Both the position numbers and the translations under genes were made by a program. This document shows, piece after piece, positions 1 to 8,014 of a stretch of DNA of 64,000 nt (position 1 is its first letter; each line of letters begins with the position of its first letter). The stretch is taken from assembly GCF_000212735.1 (NCBI RefSeq), contig NC_015510.1, positions 2,108,001 to 2,172,000 of the forward strand, in the 5' to 3' direction. The DNA is from Haliscomenobacter hydrossis DSM 1100 (lineage in GTDB: Bacteria > Bacteroidota > Bacteroidia > Chitinophagales > Saprospiraceae). The notes below the pieces were generated by a model. It had not been told where the DNA came from, did no database searches, and worked only from the letters and a program-made list of their open reading frames with translations.

Positions 1-1871
1 CGGGTTATGTGAGTGTGGAAGGCCGGGAAAACGACATTTTTATTGCGTCCAAAAACATGAATACCGCCTTACACGGCGATAAAGTCAGAATCAAAGCCTG
101 GCTGCCGCGTGGCCGCAATCGCCCCGAAGGAGAAGTTACGGAAGTACTGGCACGCGCCCGCGAACATTTTGTCGGTACCATCTGGATTTATCCACGTTAT
201 GCAGTAGTGGTCGTTGATCCACCTTCCTCACTGGAAATCCTGGTTGATCCCTCCAAACTCATGGGGGCCAAAGACGAAGAACGCGTCGTGGTAAAAATTG
301 AAAGCTGGACTACCGGGCAACACCGCCAACCCATGGGGGTTCTGACCTATGTGCTCGGCAAAGCCGGAACCCACGACATTGAGATGAAGGGTATCCTGAT
401 CAACAATGGCTTCAACCTGGAGTTTCCACCCGAAGTCATCAAGGAAGCGGAAGCACTGGGTACCGAAATTCCGGAAGTGGAAATCGCCATTCGCCGTGAC
501 ATGCGCAAAACGCCCACTTTTACCATCGACCCCGAAAATGCCCGTGACTTTGACGATGCCCTTTCTTTCCTGTACTTGCCCAACGGCAACCTGGAAGTGG
601 GGGTTCACATTGCCGATGTGACCCATTATGTTCACGAAAATACAACGTTGGACAAAGAGGCCCTGGCTCGCTCCACTTCGGTGTATTTGGTCGACCGGGT
701 TTGCCCCATGTTGCCCGAAAAGCTGTCCAATGAGTTGTGTTCTTTACGCCCCAATGAAGACAAGTTGACTTTTTCGGCGGTATTCACTTTTGATGCGCAT
801 GATAAAATTGTGGAGCGCTGGTTTGGCAAAACGGTGATTCATTCCGATCGCCGCTTCTCTTATGAAGAAGCACAGGCGGTACTGGACAGTGGCGAAGGGG
901 ATTTTGCCAAAGAATTAAAAGTGCTCAATGCACTCGCCCACAAGCTGCGCAAAGAGCGTTTCAAAAAAGGCGCCATCAATTTCGAATCGGAAGAAGTGCG
1001 TTTCCGGCTGGATGACAATGGGGTACCCATTGAGGTGTTCACCAAAGAGCGCAAGGACGCCCACATGCTGATCGAAGATTTCATGTTGCTGGCCAATAAA
1101 GAGGTCGCCACGTTTGTATCCAATAAAGGCACGCAGGATGGCGCAGAAATCCCTTTCGTTTACCGTGTACACGACGAGCCCAATACGGATAAGGTGGAAG
1201 AACTGGCCCGTTTTGCCCGCCAAATGGGGGTAGAAATGAACGTGACCACTCCGAAAGACATTGCCAACTCCTTCAATAAACTGGCAGCCCTGGCCGAAGA
1301 AAACGAAGCGCTGAGCATCCTCGGGCCGATTGCCATCCGCACGATGGCCAAAGCCGAATATTCGAGTGACAACATTGGCCATTACGGCCTGGCTTTTGAT
1401 TTTTACAGCCACTTCACCTCGCCGATTCGCCGGTATTCGGATGTGCTGGCGCACCGGATTTTGTTCGACAACCTCAAAGCCATCCACCGCGTCAACAAGG
1501 AAAAACTGGAGGAAATGTGCAAACACGTCTCCAAACAGGAACGCCGGGCCGCGGACGCCGAACGGGAATCGATCAAGTACAAACAGGTAGAATTCATGTC
1601 CAAACACCTGGGCGAAGTTTTCCCAGGCTTTATCTCCGGCATCGGCGACCGGGGCATCTTCATCGAACTGCGCGGCAACCGCTGCGAAGGCATGGTGAGC
1701 TTCGAAACCATGAACGAACCCTTTGAAATCGACCCAGGCCGCTTGCGGATTCGGGGGACGTACAGCAAAAAGGAATACACCATGGGGCAAGAGATTCAGG
1801 TGCGGATTGCAAGTACGAACTTGCAGCGGCGGCAGATTGAGATGGTTTGGGTGGAGGGGGAAGCTGTTTAA
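1..1871 (+). CDS. rnr: Ribonuclease R (5' end outside window)
   Basis: 3' part of the gene for ribonuclease R, a processive 3'-to-5' exoribonuclease that degrades structured RNA in the cytoplasm. The frame is already open at base 3, so the GTG at base 9 is not the true start. Counted from base 9, the remaining 620 residues hold the end of the cold-shock RNA-binding part, the RNB catalytic domain (about 165-490) with the metal-binding acidic cluster DPENARDFDDAL at 174-185, and a C-terminal S1 domain (about 540-615) opening with GFISGIGDRGIFIEL. These are seen directly and match the family order CSD-RNB-S1. It converges on the minus-strand gene ending at 1881, leaving 9 bp between the stops. 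RNase II is the alternative, but the tail and the GYVSVEGRENDIF start fit RNase R better. Confidence 0.95.
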   Translation, partial: GYVSVEGRENDIFIASKNMNTALHGDKVRIKAWLPRGRNRPEGEVTEVLARAREHFVGTIWIYPRYAVVVVDPPSSLEILVDPSKLMGAKDEERVVVKIESWTTGQHRQPMGVLTYVLGKAGTHDIEMKGILINNGFNLEFPPEVIKEAEALGTEIPEVEIAIRRDMRKTPTFTIDPENARDFDDALSFLYLPNGNLEVGVHIADVTHYVHENTTLDKEALARSTSVYLVDRVCPMLPEKLSNELCSLRPNEDKLTFSAVFTFDAHDKIVERWFGKTVIHSDRRFSYEEAQAVLDSGEGDFAKELKVLNALAHKLRKERFKKGAINFESEEVRFRLDDNGVPIEVFTKERKDAHMLIEDFMLLANKEVATFVSNKGTQDGAEIPFVYRVHDEPNTDKVEELARFARQMGVEMNVTTPKDIANSFNKLAALAEENEALSILGPIAIRTMAKAEYSSDNIGHYGLAFDFYSHFTSPIRRYSDVLAHRILFDNLKAIHRVNKEKLEEMCKHVSKQERRAADAERESIKYKQVEFMSKHLGEVFPGFISGIGDRGIFIELRGNRCEGMVSFETMNEPFEIDPGRLRIRGTYSKKEYTMGQEIQVRIASTNLQRRQIEMVWVEGEAV

Positions 1872-1880
1872 GCTTGTTGC

Positions 1881-2774
1881 TTATAAGCCATCATCATGCT
1901 CTCCTTCACCGTAATACTTCAGGAAAATGATTTTTTTATCCTGAACAGCATAGTGAATGCGGGTTGAAGAGGGTCGTTGGGTGACCCTGATCCTCCATTC
2001 TTTGATTTTGCTGAGAAATTCATCATGCAGATCTGAACTTCCAGATTCTGCACTTGTCGAAGTAAGCTTTTTTACAATTGCCATAAAGATTGCTTCTCGA
2101 TGGGTTGTTCGGTGAATCACGCTCTTTTTGAACGCTTTTGAAAACTCAAAATCAAACCGATATTCTGCTCCAGCAAAGAATTTCCGCCTGACCAATTCTA
2201 GACCTTTGATAAAATTTGAATCAAACGCTTCAATACTCGTTGGGAAAAATTGAGCAACGGCATCAAGAAAATTGAGCCAATCTTCCGCAGCGTTCAATAT
2301 TGTTGGTTGAAGCTGATGGCTATGACAGTCGCAAGTAAAGGAATAGGCAGCACCAATGCTCAGTCTATTGTATAAACCCACGCAGAAATAGAAGTTTTCT
2401 TCCAAATCGATCAATGCGTGCACCAGTTTCAAAAAACTTTCATGTGCATCAGGATTGGTGTAGTTGACAACTAAAGGAGGGGTAATGTCACACACCGGAG
2501 GGAATTCAAAGCAAGAATCGGTATGTTGATAAAATTTTTGGTGAATGGTAACAATGAGAGGATTTCTTAAGTCACTTCCAAACCAGGGGTGCATATTGGG
2601 ATCGCCCACCAATATGGTTTGCAACTCGTCTGTCCACCAAATCTTACAAATGTCGTATTCATCCAACATTTCCAAGTGATCGAGCAGATGTTCGAGGAAA
2701 GCATCTCTTTTCTCGTCATCCCACCAATCTTCGTCCGCAATAAACAATAAGGAAGGTTCAAATACAGCGTTCAT
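1881..2774 (-). CDS. Unknown protein with RelE-like C-terminal tail, partner of AAA ATPase
   Basis: 297 residues; I do not recognise the protein as a whole. The N-terminal half is acidic and aromatic (DEDWWDDEKRD near residue 14) with no signal peptide or membrane span. The last 40 residues (RIRVTQRPSSTRIHYAV then FLKYYGEGEHDDGL) resemble the basic beta-hairpin end of RelE/HigB-type mRNA interferases. Its start codon overlaps the stop of the upstream ATPase gene by 4 bp (2771-2774), so the two are probably translationally coupled and act together. Inference: an effector or substrate-binding subunit gated by the ATPase, as in several two-gene defence modules. The RelE resemblance rests on a short stretch only, and a toxic activity is not shown. 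Confidence 0.6.
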   Translation of the reverse strand: MNAVFEPSLLFIADEDWWDDEKRDAFLEHLLDHLEMLDEYDICKIWWTDELQTILVGDPNMHPWFGSDLRNPLIVTIHQKFYQHTDSCFEFPPVCDITPPLVVNYTNPDAHESFLKLVHALIDLEENFYFCVGLYNRLSIGAAYSFTCDCHSHQLQPTILNAAEDWLNFLDAVAQFFPTSIEAFDSNFIKGLELVRRKFFAGAEYRFDFEFSKAFKKSVIHRTTHREAIFMAIVKKLTSTSAESGSSDLHDEFLSKIKEWRIRVTQRPSSTRIHYAVQDKKIIFLKYYGEGEHDDGL

Positions 2775-4261
2775 GAAGCGTTACCGTTCGCGGGGATTCT
2801 TTGATTTTTGCGTTTTTTCAGGCCAGCCTGCATGATTTTCATTTGTTCGTTGGCTGTTTGGTCAAAGAAGTCGGGCGGCCAGTTGACGATGCCTTTGGTT
2901 TCGTCAATTTTTACCTCTTCGTATACGGAACCGTTTTCGGAGGGTTTGATGAAGTAGATACCAATTAAATCTTTCAAATTGAGGGTTTCATCTTCGACAA
3001 TCCGGCGAACCAGACGGTTGATGACGTGGTCGCTGTGGGTTTCGACAAATACTTGTTTGCCGGAAAGTGCCAGGCTTATGAAATAGTCAGCCATTTGCAT
3101 TTGGAGGTTGGGGTGGAGGTGGATTTCGGGTTGCTCGAGCATGAGGGTAGCACCTTTTTCCATTCGCAAGCCTTCCAGGATGATGGGAAAAATTTGGCTG
3201 ACGCCAAAACCTACATCAGCGATACCTACACGGGTTTCATCGTAGGTGCTGGCTTCCATATTGAGGTAGATGATTTTGTTGGTAATTTCTGCTTCGAAGT
3301 TGGGTATTTTCATGAGTTCAAACCACTTCTGGAGGGCAGAGTGAAGGGTTTGGTTTGGCAGGGTTTCAAAGCTGTCAATAGATTGATTGTAGAAGTAATG
3401 GTTGTTGATTCGTTTGTTTTGCTCGGTTAGGTAGAGGTAGGCGGCATTTTCTCCTTTGTTGCCAATTTCTGTGGTATCATTTTCGTATATGTAACGGCGC
3501 TCGGGCTCTCCCCTCAATGGCCCTATATAAGTAAAGGAGCGGAAGAGAATTCCCAAAATTTGTCTGAATTGATAAAAAGAATCAAATTTCAAAAAAGGGC
3601 CATTAGAACCTAAAGAATAGTTAAATCCTCCTGTTAATGTAAATGAACTAGGAAATAGATTTGAAAATTTGAGTTCAATTTCTGCTTTAGAGAGGTTATG
3701 TGGAAAGTTTTTCCATTCTACGATATACTTCCTGTTCTGCTTGTGATGGACGTGAATTAGCATCACATCGTCCTCATTCGTATTTAATGCCGTTATCTTT
3801 ATAAAAATACGTTTCACTAACGCAGATCTCAAATGCTCTAAAATACCATCGTCATAGTTACCATCTTCCATCTTTAAAGAAACCTCGTATTCTATTGAAA
3901 AGCCTTCATTTGGTGGAAAAGCATATTCATGATCTATAAGTTCATCAATGAAAAAGTATATATTTTTCATTACTTCTATTTCATCATTGAGTATAAATTT
4001 AAACTTAAAAGACATCTCCTCATCGATATCTTTTCTAAAAAGGTTATCTTGAAATAACCCAAGCTTAACAAAACGGTCATTTAACAACAAACTCTGATTA
4101 GGGTTCTTACTCTCCAACGTCTGCTTCAACAACAAAATACTCTGCAAAATCGAACTCTTCCCACAGCTATTCGTCCCGCACAAAATGGTAATGGGTTTGA
4201 CTTTGAGGTCATCCAACTTTTGAAAAGCCTTAAAATTCTCCAGCGTAATATTTGTCAGCAT
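2771..4261 (-). CDS. AAA/ABC-type ATPase with DUF3696-like C-terminus
   Basis: 496 residues, cytoplasmic. The N-terminus is typical of OLD/RecF-like ATPases (LTNITLENFKAF), followed by a Walker A loop GTNSCGKS at 29-36 (Lys35). A long insertion (about 60-340) precedes the second half of the ATPase: Walker B and D-loop LEQPEIHLHP near residue 375 and the switch histidine in VETHSDHV. The tail KIDETKGIVNWPPDFFDQ matches my memory of DUF3696, found on such ATPases. There is no TOPRIM nuclease segment, so this is not a full OLD or GajA protein. It overlaps the RelE-tailed gene by 4 bp. ATPases of this build often control a toxic partner in phage defence; that role here is inference. The middle (3540-4100) looks AT-richer than the flanks. 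Confidence 0.85.
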   Translation of the reverse strand: MLTNITLENFKAFQKLDDLKVKPITILCGTNSCGKSSILQSILLLKQTLESKNPNQSLLLNDRFVKLGLFQDNLFRKDIDEEMSFKFKFILNDEIEVMKNIYFFIDELIDHEYAFPPNEGFSIEYEVSLKMEDGNYDDGILEHLRSALVKRIFIKITALNTNEDDVMLIHVHHKQNRKYIVEWKNFPHNLSKAEIELKFSNLFPSSFTLTGGFNYSLGSNGPFLKFDSFYQFRQILGILFRSFTYIGPLRGEPERRYIYENDTTEIGNKGENAAYLYLTEQNKRINNHYFYNQSIDSFETLPNQTLHSALQKWFELMKIPNFEAEITNKIIYLNMEASTYDETRVGIADVGFGVSQIFPIILEGLRMEKGATLMLEQPEIHLHPNLQMQMADYFISLALSGKQVFVETHSDHVINRLVRRIVEDETLNLKDLIGIYFIKPSENGSVYEEVKIDETKGIVNWPPDFFDQTANEQMKIMQAGLKKRKNQRIPANGNAS

Positions 4262-4420
4262 AGGTTTATAGCGTTGTGTAGTCAGAATTCAGCGTTGCTT
4301 ATTGCCGCTGAATATCACCTAACTAAGCTCCGCGGTATTGAGCTTTACAAAGATAGGGCAAAAAACGCTTATTCGCCAGACTCACTCCATCCCGCGAGAA
4401 AATCTTTTGCCATTTGTAGC

Positions 4421-4546
4421 TTAATGTCTCCTTTTACGTGCAATTCCACCACCCATCAGGCCTTCGATCAATTCAGTTGTTTTTTCATCAGCTTGATGCT
4501 CATTCGGCAAAACGTTGTCTCCGCTTTCTTCTGGCATTTTGTCCAT
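4421..4546 (-). CDS. Possible 41-residue protein
   Basis: Small frame starting MDKMPEESGDNVLPNE and ending GGGIARKRRH, beginning 17 bp after the stop of the nucleotidyltransferase-fold gene and on the same strand. It is hydrophilic, acidic at the start and basic at the end. It could be a third cistron of that block or the remnant of a longer gene: another minus frame immediately after it also reads like protein (VVELHVKGDIKLQMAKDF), which would fit a frameshifted relic. No recognised family. The remaining bases between 4262 and 4563 show nothing else I can support. Confidence 0.3.
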   Translation of the reverse strand: MDKMPEESGDNVLPNEHQADEKTTELIEGLMGGGIARKRRH

Positions 4547-4563
4547 AAATTTAAGCTTTAAAA

Positions 4564-5013
4564 CTATTCAATCGTCAAGTGCTCCAAATCATTCAAATCT
4601 TTAAACCGGCCGCTAGCAGCCTTGTTTTTTCTCAAATCTTCTAAAGAAATAAAATTAATTGGGATACCTTCAATTTCTACGATCTGCTTTTTTGAAAAAC
4701 ACTCATCAAATTGCACCCCATCAATAGAAGTGATCACTTCTATTTTATAAGGCGGCATTCCCATCCCAACCACGCGCTTTTCATTTTGAAATGCATCTAT
4801 CAAATCATTTGCACCAGGAAGGCCGAAATCTTGAAGTACGGATACAATTTTAGAAGCATTTTCAGGTGACATGAGTACCCAAATGTCCATGTCTGCGGTA
4901 TACCGAACGTACCCATGTAGCGCAACTGCATACCCTCCTACCAGGAGATAAGCAACCTCATGGTCGTACAGTAACCGTAAAAAATCTTTGAAGTCGGGAG
5001 GTAGTGTTATCAT
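4564..5013 (-). CDS. Nucleotidyltransferase-fold protein (DUF6036-like)
   Basis: 149 residues. The stretch LLVGGYAVALHGYVRYTADM (about 22-41) followed by DIWV is the signature of small nucleotidyltransferases of the MNT/AbiEii/DUF6036 group: a GG loop, a helix, then R-x-T-x-D-x-D, where the two aspartates would bind metal. The second half contains FSKKQIVEIEGIPINFISLEDLRKNK in pieces, typical of this group (a conserved Leu-Arg-x-x-K helix near the end). Such proteins are often one half of a toxin-antitoxin pair, or AMPylate a partner. The gene starts inside the preceding 68-residue gene (56 bp overlap in another frame), so the two are surely co-expressed. It is not a CD-NTase of the CBASS type: it is too short and lacks the cyclase core. 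Confidence 0.75.
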   Translation of the reverse strand: MITLPPDFKDFLRLLYDHEVAYLLVGGYAVALHGYVRYTADMDIWVLMSPENASKIVSVLQDFGLPGANDLIDAFQNEKRVVGMGMPPYKIEVITSIDGVQFDECFSKKQIVEIEGIPINFISLEDLRKNKAASGRFKDLNDLEHLTIE

Positions 5014-5164
5014 AACCAGCTAGGCGCATACGCAAAAGTTCAACTGCAGCAAGTCGCTCTTGCGGTGTTTTGGTCAACCAATATAAGGTTTCTTCAAGTG
5101 GATCTTGGTCAAGAGTCCCCACCTTAACAACAGAAAGATCAATCTGGCGAATTGTTTTTTCCAT
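4958..5164 (-). CDS. Small conserved-type partner of the nucleotidyltransferase
   Basis: 68 residues. The centre, YWLTKTPQERLAAVELLRMR followed by LAGYD and RLQRFF, is a pattern I associate with short proteins encoded just before DUF6036-type nucleotidyltransferases in many bacteria. It is soluble and mostly helical by eye. Its 3' end overlaps the nucleotidyltransferase gene by 56 bp, so expression must be linked. Likely role by context: cognate partner, possibly the antitoxin, of a small two-gene module. Biochemical function unknown. Confidence 0.65.
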   Translation of the reverse strand: MEKTIRQIDLSVVKVGTLDQDPLEETLYWLTKTPQERLAAVELLRMRLAGYDNTTSRLQRFFTVTVRP

Positions 5165-5217
5165 AATTCAAAGATAAACAAAATATTTTAGTTACAATCC
5201 ATACCAACAACAAAAAA

Positions 5218-5249
5218 GGCCGCCGATCCAGTTCCCTAAATCGGCGGCC
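5218..5249 (-). terminator. Intrinsic terminator, minus strand
   Basis: Perfect 10-bp stem GGCCGCCGAT / ATCGGCGGCC with a 12-base loop, followed on the minus strand by TTTTTTG. It lies 120 bp beyond the stop of the beta-barrel gene at 5370, after another hairpin, so it is either a second-chance terminator or ends a short unannotated transcript. Confidence 0.75.
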
Positions 5250-5322
5250 ATGCTGCATGTTGAAGAAAAATCTCGGTCTATAATCCCACAACTAGAGTCA
5301 TGGGCCTTGGTCATTTCAAAAG

Positions 5323-5363
5323 GATAGACCCAGGCACTTGAAAAAATGCTGCCCGGGTCTATC
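5323..5363 (-). terminator. Terminator of the sigma/anti-sigma operon
   Basis: Minus-strand stem GATAGACCCGGGCA pairs with TGCCTGGGTCTATC (14 bp, one G-T pair) and is followed by CCTTTTG. It begins 6 bp after the stop codon of the gene ending at 5370. On the plus strand the same stem is followed by seven T, so it may work both ways. Confidence 0.75.
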
Positions 5364-5369
5364 TTTTTT

Positions 5370-6773
5370 TTATGGTTTTGCGAAATAAATATACTTGTTG
5401 ATCTTTTTGCGGATGCCGACGTTGATGCCCCAGTTTTGATAACGCTGGTCGATGGCATAATCTTTGGCGGTGAATGAACCTGTATTGCGCAATACGTAAG
5501 GCTCCAGCACCAGGCGCAAACGAGGGGTGATGGGGTAACTCGCCGCAATACTGCCGTACCAGGCAATCCCTAGGGAGTTGCGGAAAGCAGGATAGGCATC
5601 CGGTTTGTTGCTGGAGAATTCCAGCGTTTTGTTCAAGTCCGGTGCCAGGAAGTTTCCGTGTTGGTTGAAGGCCATGTTGAGGTACACCCCGGCGTTGGCC
5701 GAGAGGGTAAATTTGCCCAGATTGTTGCGTTCGTAACCCAGAATGACCGGGATATCGATGGTTTGAAAGCGATTGTTTTGTGTGGTTTGTTGGTAACTAA
5801 ATGTTTCGCGGTGGGTGCCATAACTGATCCCGCTACGCACGGCAATGCCGTCGATGGAAATCATCGAGAAACGTAAGGCTACCCGTTGTCCGGCTTGCAC
5901 CAGTTCCGATTGTTCTCTGGCTTGCCGATACAACTCAAATTCAGGTTCACGAGCTTCCAGTGTGCGGGTGGGTACATCTACTGCCCCAAACAGCTCACCA
6001 TATACCCGCCAACCTCTGGTGCGAGGGACGTACAAAGGACGGCCTTCCAGCGCAAAAACGGGCTCATAGGCTACATCAAAACTGCGTGGATCAAGTTCGT
6101 TCAACTGCGCCAGTGGAAGCGTCTCCTCTTCCGTAGCTACAGCTTCAATTATTGCTTCGGTTTGGTTGGCACCGGCAAGATTGGCATTGTTTACATTGCC
6201 CGATGTTACTACCTGATCAGGGGGAAGTGAATTGAGTATGGCTTGCTGTATAGTATTATTTTCAGTGTGGGCTTGATTGGAAATCCTGGATTCATCCTTA
6301 TCGAGCGAAACCTCCTGCTTTGTATTTCCGGCGACTCGGGTTTCTTTTTGATGGAGCAGCTTTGCCGCAGAAGTACCCGTAGTTTTTTCGCCCGTGTCCG
6401 GTTTAGTACTGCCAATACTTGTAATTGCGGTAGGGATTTCCTCCGCATGGATGCTTTTTGTTTCCAGCTCTTTTGCCGCATTGGCCTGAACCTGATCCGA
6501 GCTTACAGCGGGAGCTTTTTTCAATTCCTGCTGCTGAATCGCGGGAACTTGCGGGGTATTCTCCTCCTGATTTATCCAAAATAGCAATGCCCCGACCGTG
6601 CCCAACAAGAGGACGGCGGAGCTCAACCACAAACCCAATTTGCGCCGATTCTTTTGTTTGATTTGCGCAGTTCGGCGGGCGTCCAGTGCATCCCAAAGGT
6701 GCATGGGTGCGTCCATGCTGTGGTCGTGCAGTCGATCCCGAAACAACGCATCGATGGGATTGCGCTCACTCAT
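5370..6773 (-). CDS. Membrane-anchored putative sigma regulator with C-terminal beta-barrel
   Basis: 467 residues. An N-terminal cytoplasmic part (1-44, MSERNPIDALFRDRLHDHSM) is followed by one hydrophobic span (about 46-66, LGLWLSSAVLLLGTVGALLF), a Gln/Lys/Thr-rich linker (67-220) and a C-terminal region of alternating beta strands (about 255-467: SYGTHRETFSYQQTT, LGYERNNLGKFTLSANAGVY, LRLVLEPYVLRN) like an outer-membrane beta-barrel of the PorT/OMP_b-brl family. The start overlaps the ECF sigma gene by 4 bp, the classic position of an anti-sigma factor. Inference: the cytoplasmic tail binds the sigma factor. A single chain with both an inner-membrane span and a barrel-like end is odd topologically, but similar chains occur beside ECF factors in Bacteroidota. 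Confidence 0.7.
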   Translation of the reverse strand: MSERNPIDALFRDRLHDHSMDAPMHLWDALDARRTAQIKQKNRRKLGLWLSSAVLLLGTVGALLFWINQEENTPQVPAIQQQELKKAPAVSSDQVQANAAKELETKSIHAEEIPTAITSIGSTKPDTGEKTTGTSAAKLLHQKETRVAGNTKQEVSLDKDESRISNQAHTENNTIQQAILNSLPPDQVVTSGNVNNANLAGANQTEAIIEAVATEEETLPLAQLNELDPRSFDVAYEPVFALEGRPLYVPRTRGWRVYGELFGAVDVPTRTLEAREPEFELYRQAREQSELVQAGQRVALRFSMISIDGIAVRSGISYGTHRETFSYQQTTQNNRFQTIDIPVILGYERNNLGKFTLSANAGVYLNMAFNQHGNFLAPDLNKTLEFSSNKPDAYPAFRNSLGIAWYGSIAASYPITPRLRLVLEPYVLRNTGSFTAKDYAIDQRYQNWGINVGIRKKINKYIYFAKP

Positions 6774-7339
6774 ACGGTAACTTTTTGTAAATTCATGACC
6801 ATGGCCTGCAGCATCTTGCGGGCTTTTACCAATTGCGACCGCGAAGTACTTTCTTGTACCCCCAGCATGTCCGCGACTTCGGCGTGGCTGTAGCCTTCAA
6901 TGGCGTACAGGTTAAACACGATGCGGTAACCATCCGGAAGTTGGGCGATGAGGCCCAGCAGTTCTTCTTCACTAAGCTGTGCATATACACTGGGTTCGGC
7001 GGCGGAAAAATCCTCGCGTACATCCAGGCCGTATTGCTCGTGTGTAAAACTTTTGCGGTCAAAAGTTTTCAGCGCGGTATTCACCACAATGCGGCGAATC
7101 CAGCCCTCAAAGGAGCCTTTGTGCTGAAACTGATGCAAATGATCGAAGATTTTGATGAAAGCATCCTGAATCACGTCTTCAGCTTCCATCTGGTGCCGGG
7201 CATAACGCATGCAGACTACGAGCATCTTTCCAGCGTAGCGCCGGAAAAGCTCCTGTTGGCAGTCTCGTTTTTGCCGCAAACAACCTTCGATGATTTCTTT
7301 TTCCGTCACAAGTTTAACAGGTCTTTTGAGTAGAGCCAA
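6770..7339 (-). CDS. ECF-type RNA polymerase sigma factor
   Basis: About 189 residues. Region 2 (FRRYAGKMLVVCMRYARHQM, then AEDVIQDAFIKIF, about 28-75) and region 4 (LIAQLPDGYRIVFNLYAIEG, then SHAEVADMLGV, about 128-175) are both clear, and the short linker between them is that of an ECF (sigma-70 family, group 4) factor, which directs RNA polymerase to a small regulon. The given start is TTG at 7339; a GTG at 7309 (giving MTEKEIIEGCL) is as likely. The next gene overlaps by 4 bp and is probably its membrane regulator. Which regulon it controls cannot be told from the sequence. Confidence 0.92.
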   Translation of the reverse strand: MALLKRPVKLVTEKEIIEGCLRQKRDCQQELFRRYAGKMLVVCMRYARHQMEAEDVIQDAFIKIFDHLHQFQHKGSFEGWIRRIVVNTALKTFDRKSFTHEQYGLDVREDFSAAEPSVYAQLSEEELLGLIAQLPDGYRIVFNLYAIEGYSHAEVADMLGVQESTSRSQLVKARKMLQAMVMNLQKVTV

Positions 7340-7366
7340 CGAGCATAAAAATCGCTGCCTGGGTGG

Positions 7367-7918
7367 CTACAACAACCTGTCACGAAAGTACAACAATAGT
7401 CCGTTTACCGTATGGGGATGTTGAAAAAAGCCTGATTTCCAGCATTGAAAGGCTTCTTCGAGTGGCATCAATTCCATCTCTACAGCTTCGCCAGAGTCGA
7501 GATCGATGGCATGGCTAGGCACACAATCGGTGGCCAGCCAGTGGTGGATGTACGAATCCATGAATACCGGATTGGAGGGAATGCTGCCCAAAAATGACCA
7601 TTTGTCACTGGCGTAACCTGTTTCTTCGCGCAGTTCGCGTTGGGCAGCAAAATGGTGTTCTTCACCTTCATCTACAATTCCACCGGGCAATTCCAGGGTT
7701 TCGAACCCGATGCCTACCCGGTATTGCCGCGCCAGAATGAGTTCCTGATTGGGCGTAATGGCCACCACGTTGGCCGCATCGGGCGAATTGAGGATGATCA
7801 TCCGTTCGGTGATGCCGTTGCGCGGATTGGTCAGGTGATCGAAGCGGGCTTTGAAAAGCTTGAGGTCAGGGCCAGGTTCGGAGTGTTGGCGTTCCCAGGA
7901 GATTGGATTGGAAGGCAT
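7367..7918 (-). CDS. Nudix hydrolase, ADP-ribose pyrophosphatase-like
   Basis: 183 residues. The Nudix box is complete: GGIVDEGEEHHFAAQRELRE then ETGY (about 78-101), fitting GX5EX7REUXEEXGU, which binds the metal that cleaves nucleoside diphosphate-linked substrates. The box is preceded by ILARQYRVGIGFETLELPGG, and the QYR / ELPGG pattern is the one seen in ADP-ribose and ADP-sugar pyrophosphatases (NudF/YffH group). The exact substrate is inference. It lies just downstream of the long repeat palindrome at 7929-8008 and upstream of the sigma gene on the same strand, but no functional link is evident. Confidence 0.88.
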   Translation of the reverse strand: MPSNPISWERQHSEPGPDLKLFKARFDHLTNPRNGITERMIILNSPDAANVVAITPNQELILARQYRVGIGFETLELPGGIVDEGEEHHFAAQRELREETGYASDKWSFLGSIPSNPVFMDSYIHHWLATDCVPSHAIDLDSGEAVEMELMPLEEAFQCWKSGFFQHPHTVNGLLLYFRDRLL

Positions 7919-7928
7919 AAGGGAAAGG

Positions 7929-8008
7929 TTCGGGGGTTCGGGGGTTCGGGGGTTCGGGGGTTCGGGGGTTAGTATCCCAACCCTCGAACTCCCGAACCTT
8001 CGAACCCT
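7929..8008. repeat. 8-bp tandem repeat and inverted counterpart
   Basis: Five tandem copies of TTCGGGGG (7929-7968), then 8 bases, then an imperfect inverted counterpart (7977-8008, with CCCGAACC and CGAACCC units). RNA from either strand could fold into a long hairpin. It ends 6 bp before the stop of the gene at 8015, so it probably serves as a terminator for that gene while forming the leader of the Nudix gene. Confidence 0.75.
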
Positions 8009-8014
8009 AAATCA

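Noticed and set aside
915-1790. 291-codon open frame on the minus strand
   Set aside because: Antisense to RNase R; Phe/His/Gln-rich with no recognisable domain.
5192-5566. 124-codon open frame on the minus strand
   Set aside because: It overlaps the beta-barrel gene in another frame and runs through two terminators; its tail (MAADLGNWIGG) is encoded by the hairpin itself.
7929-8008. Possible CRISPR array
   Set aside because: Units are 8 bp, directly adjacent, with no spacers; it is a tandem repeat with an inverted partner. The same holds for TGAGTTA at 34481. No cas genes are present.
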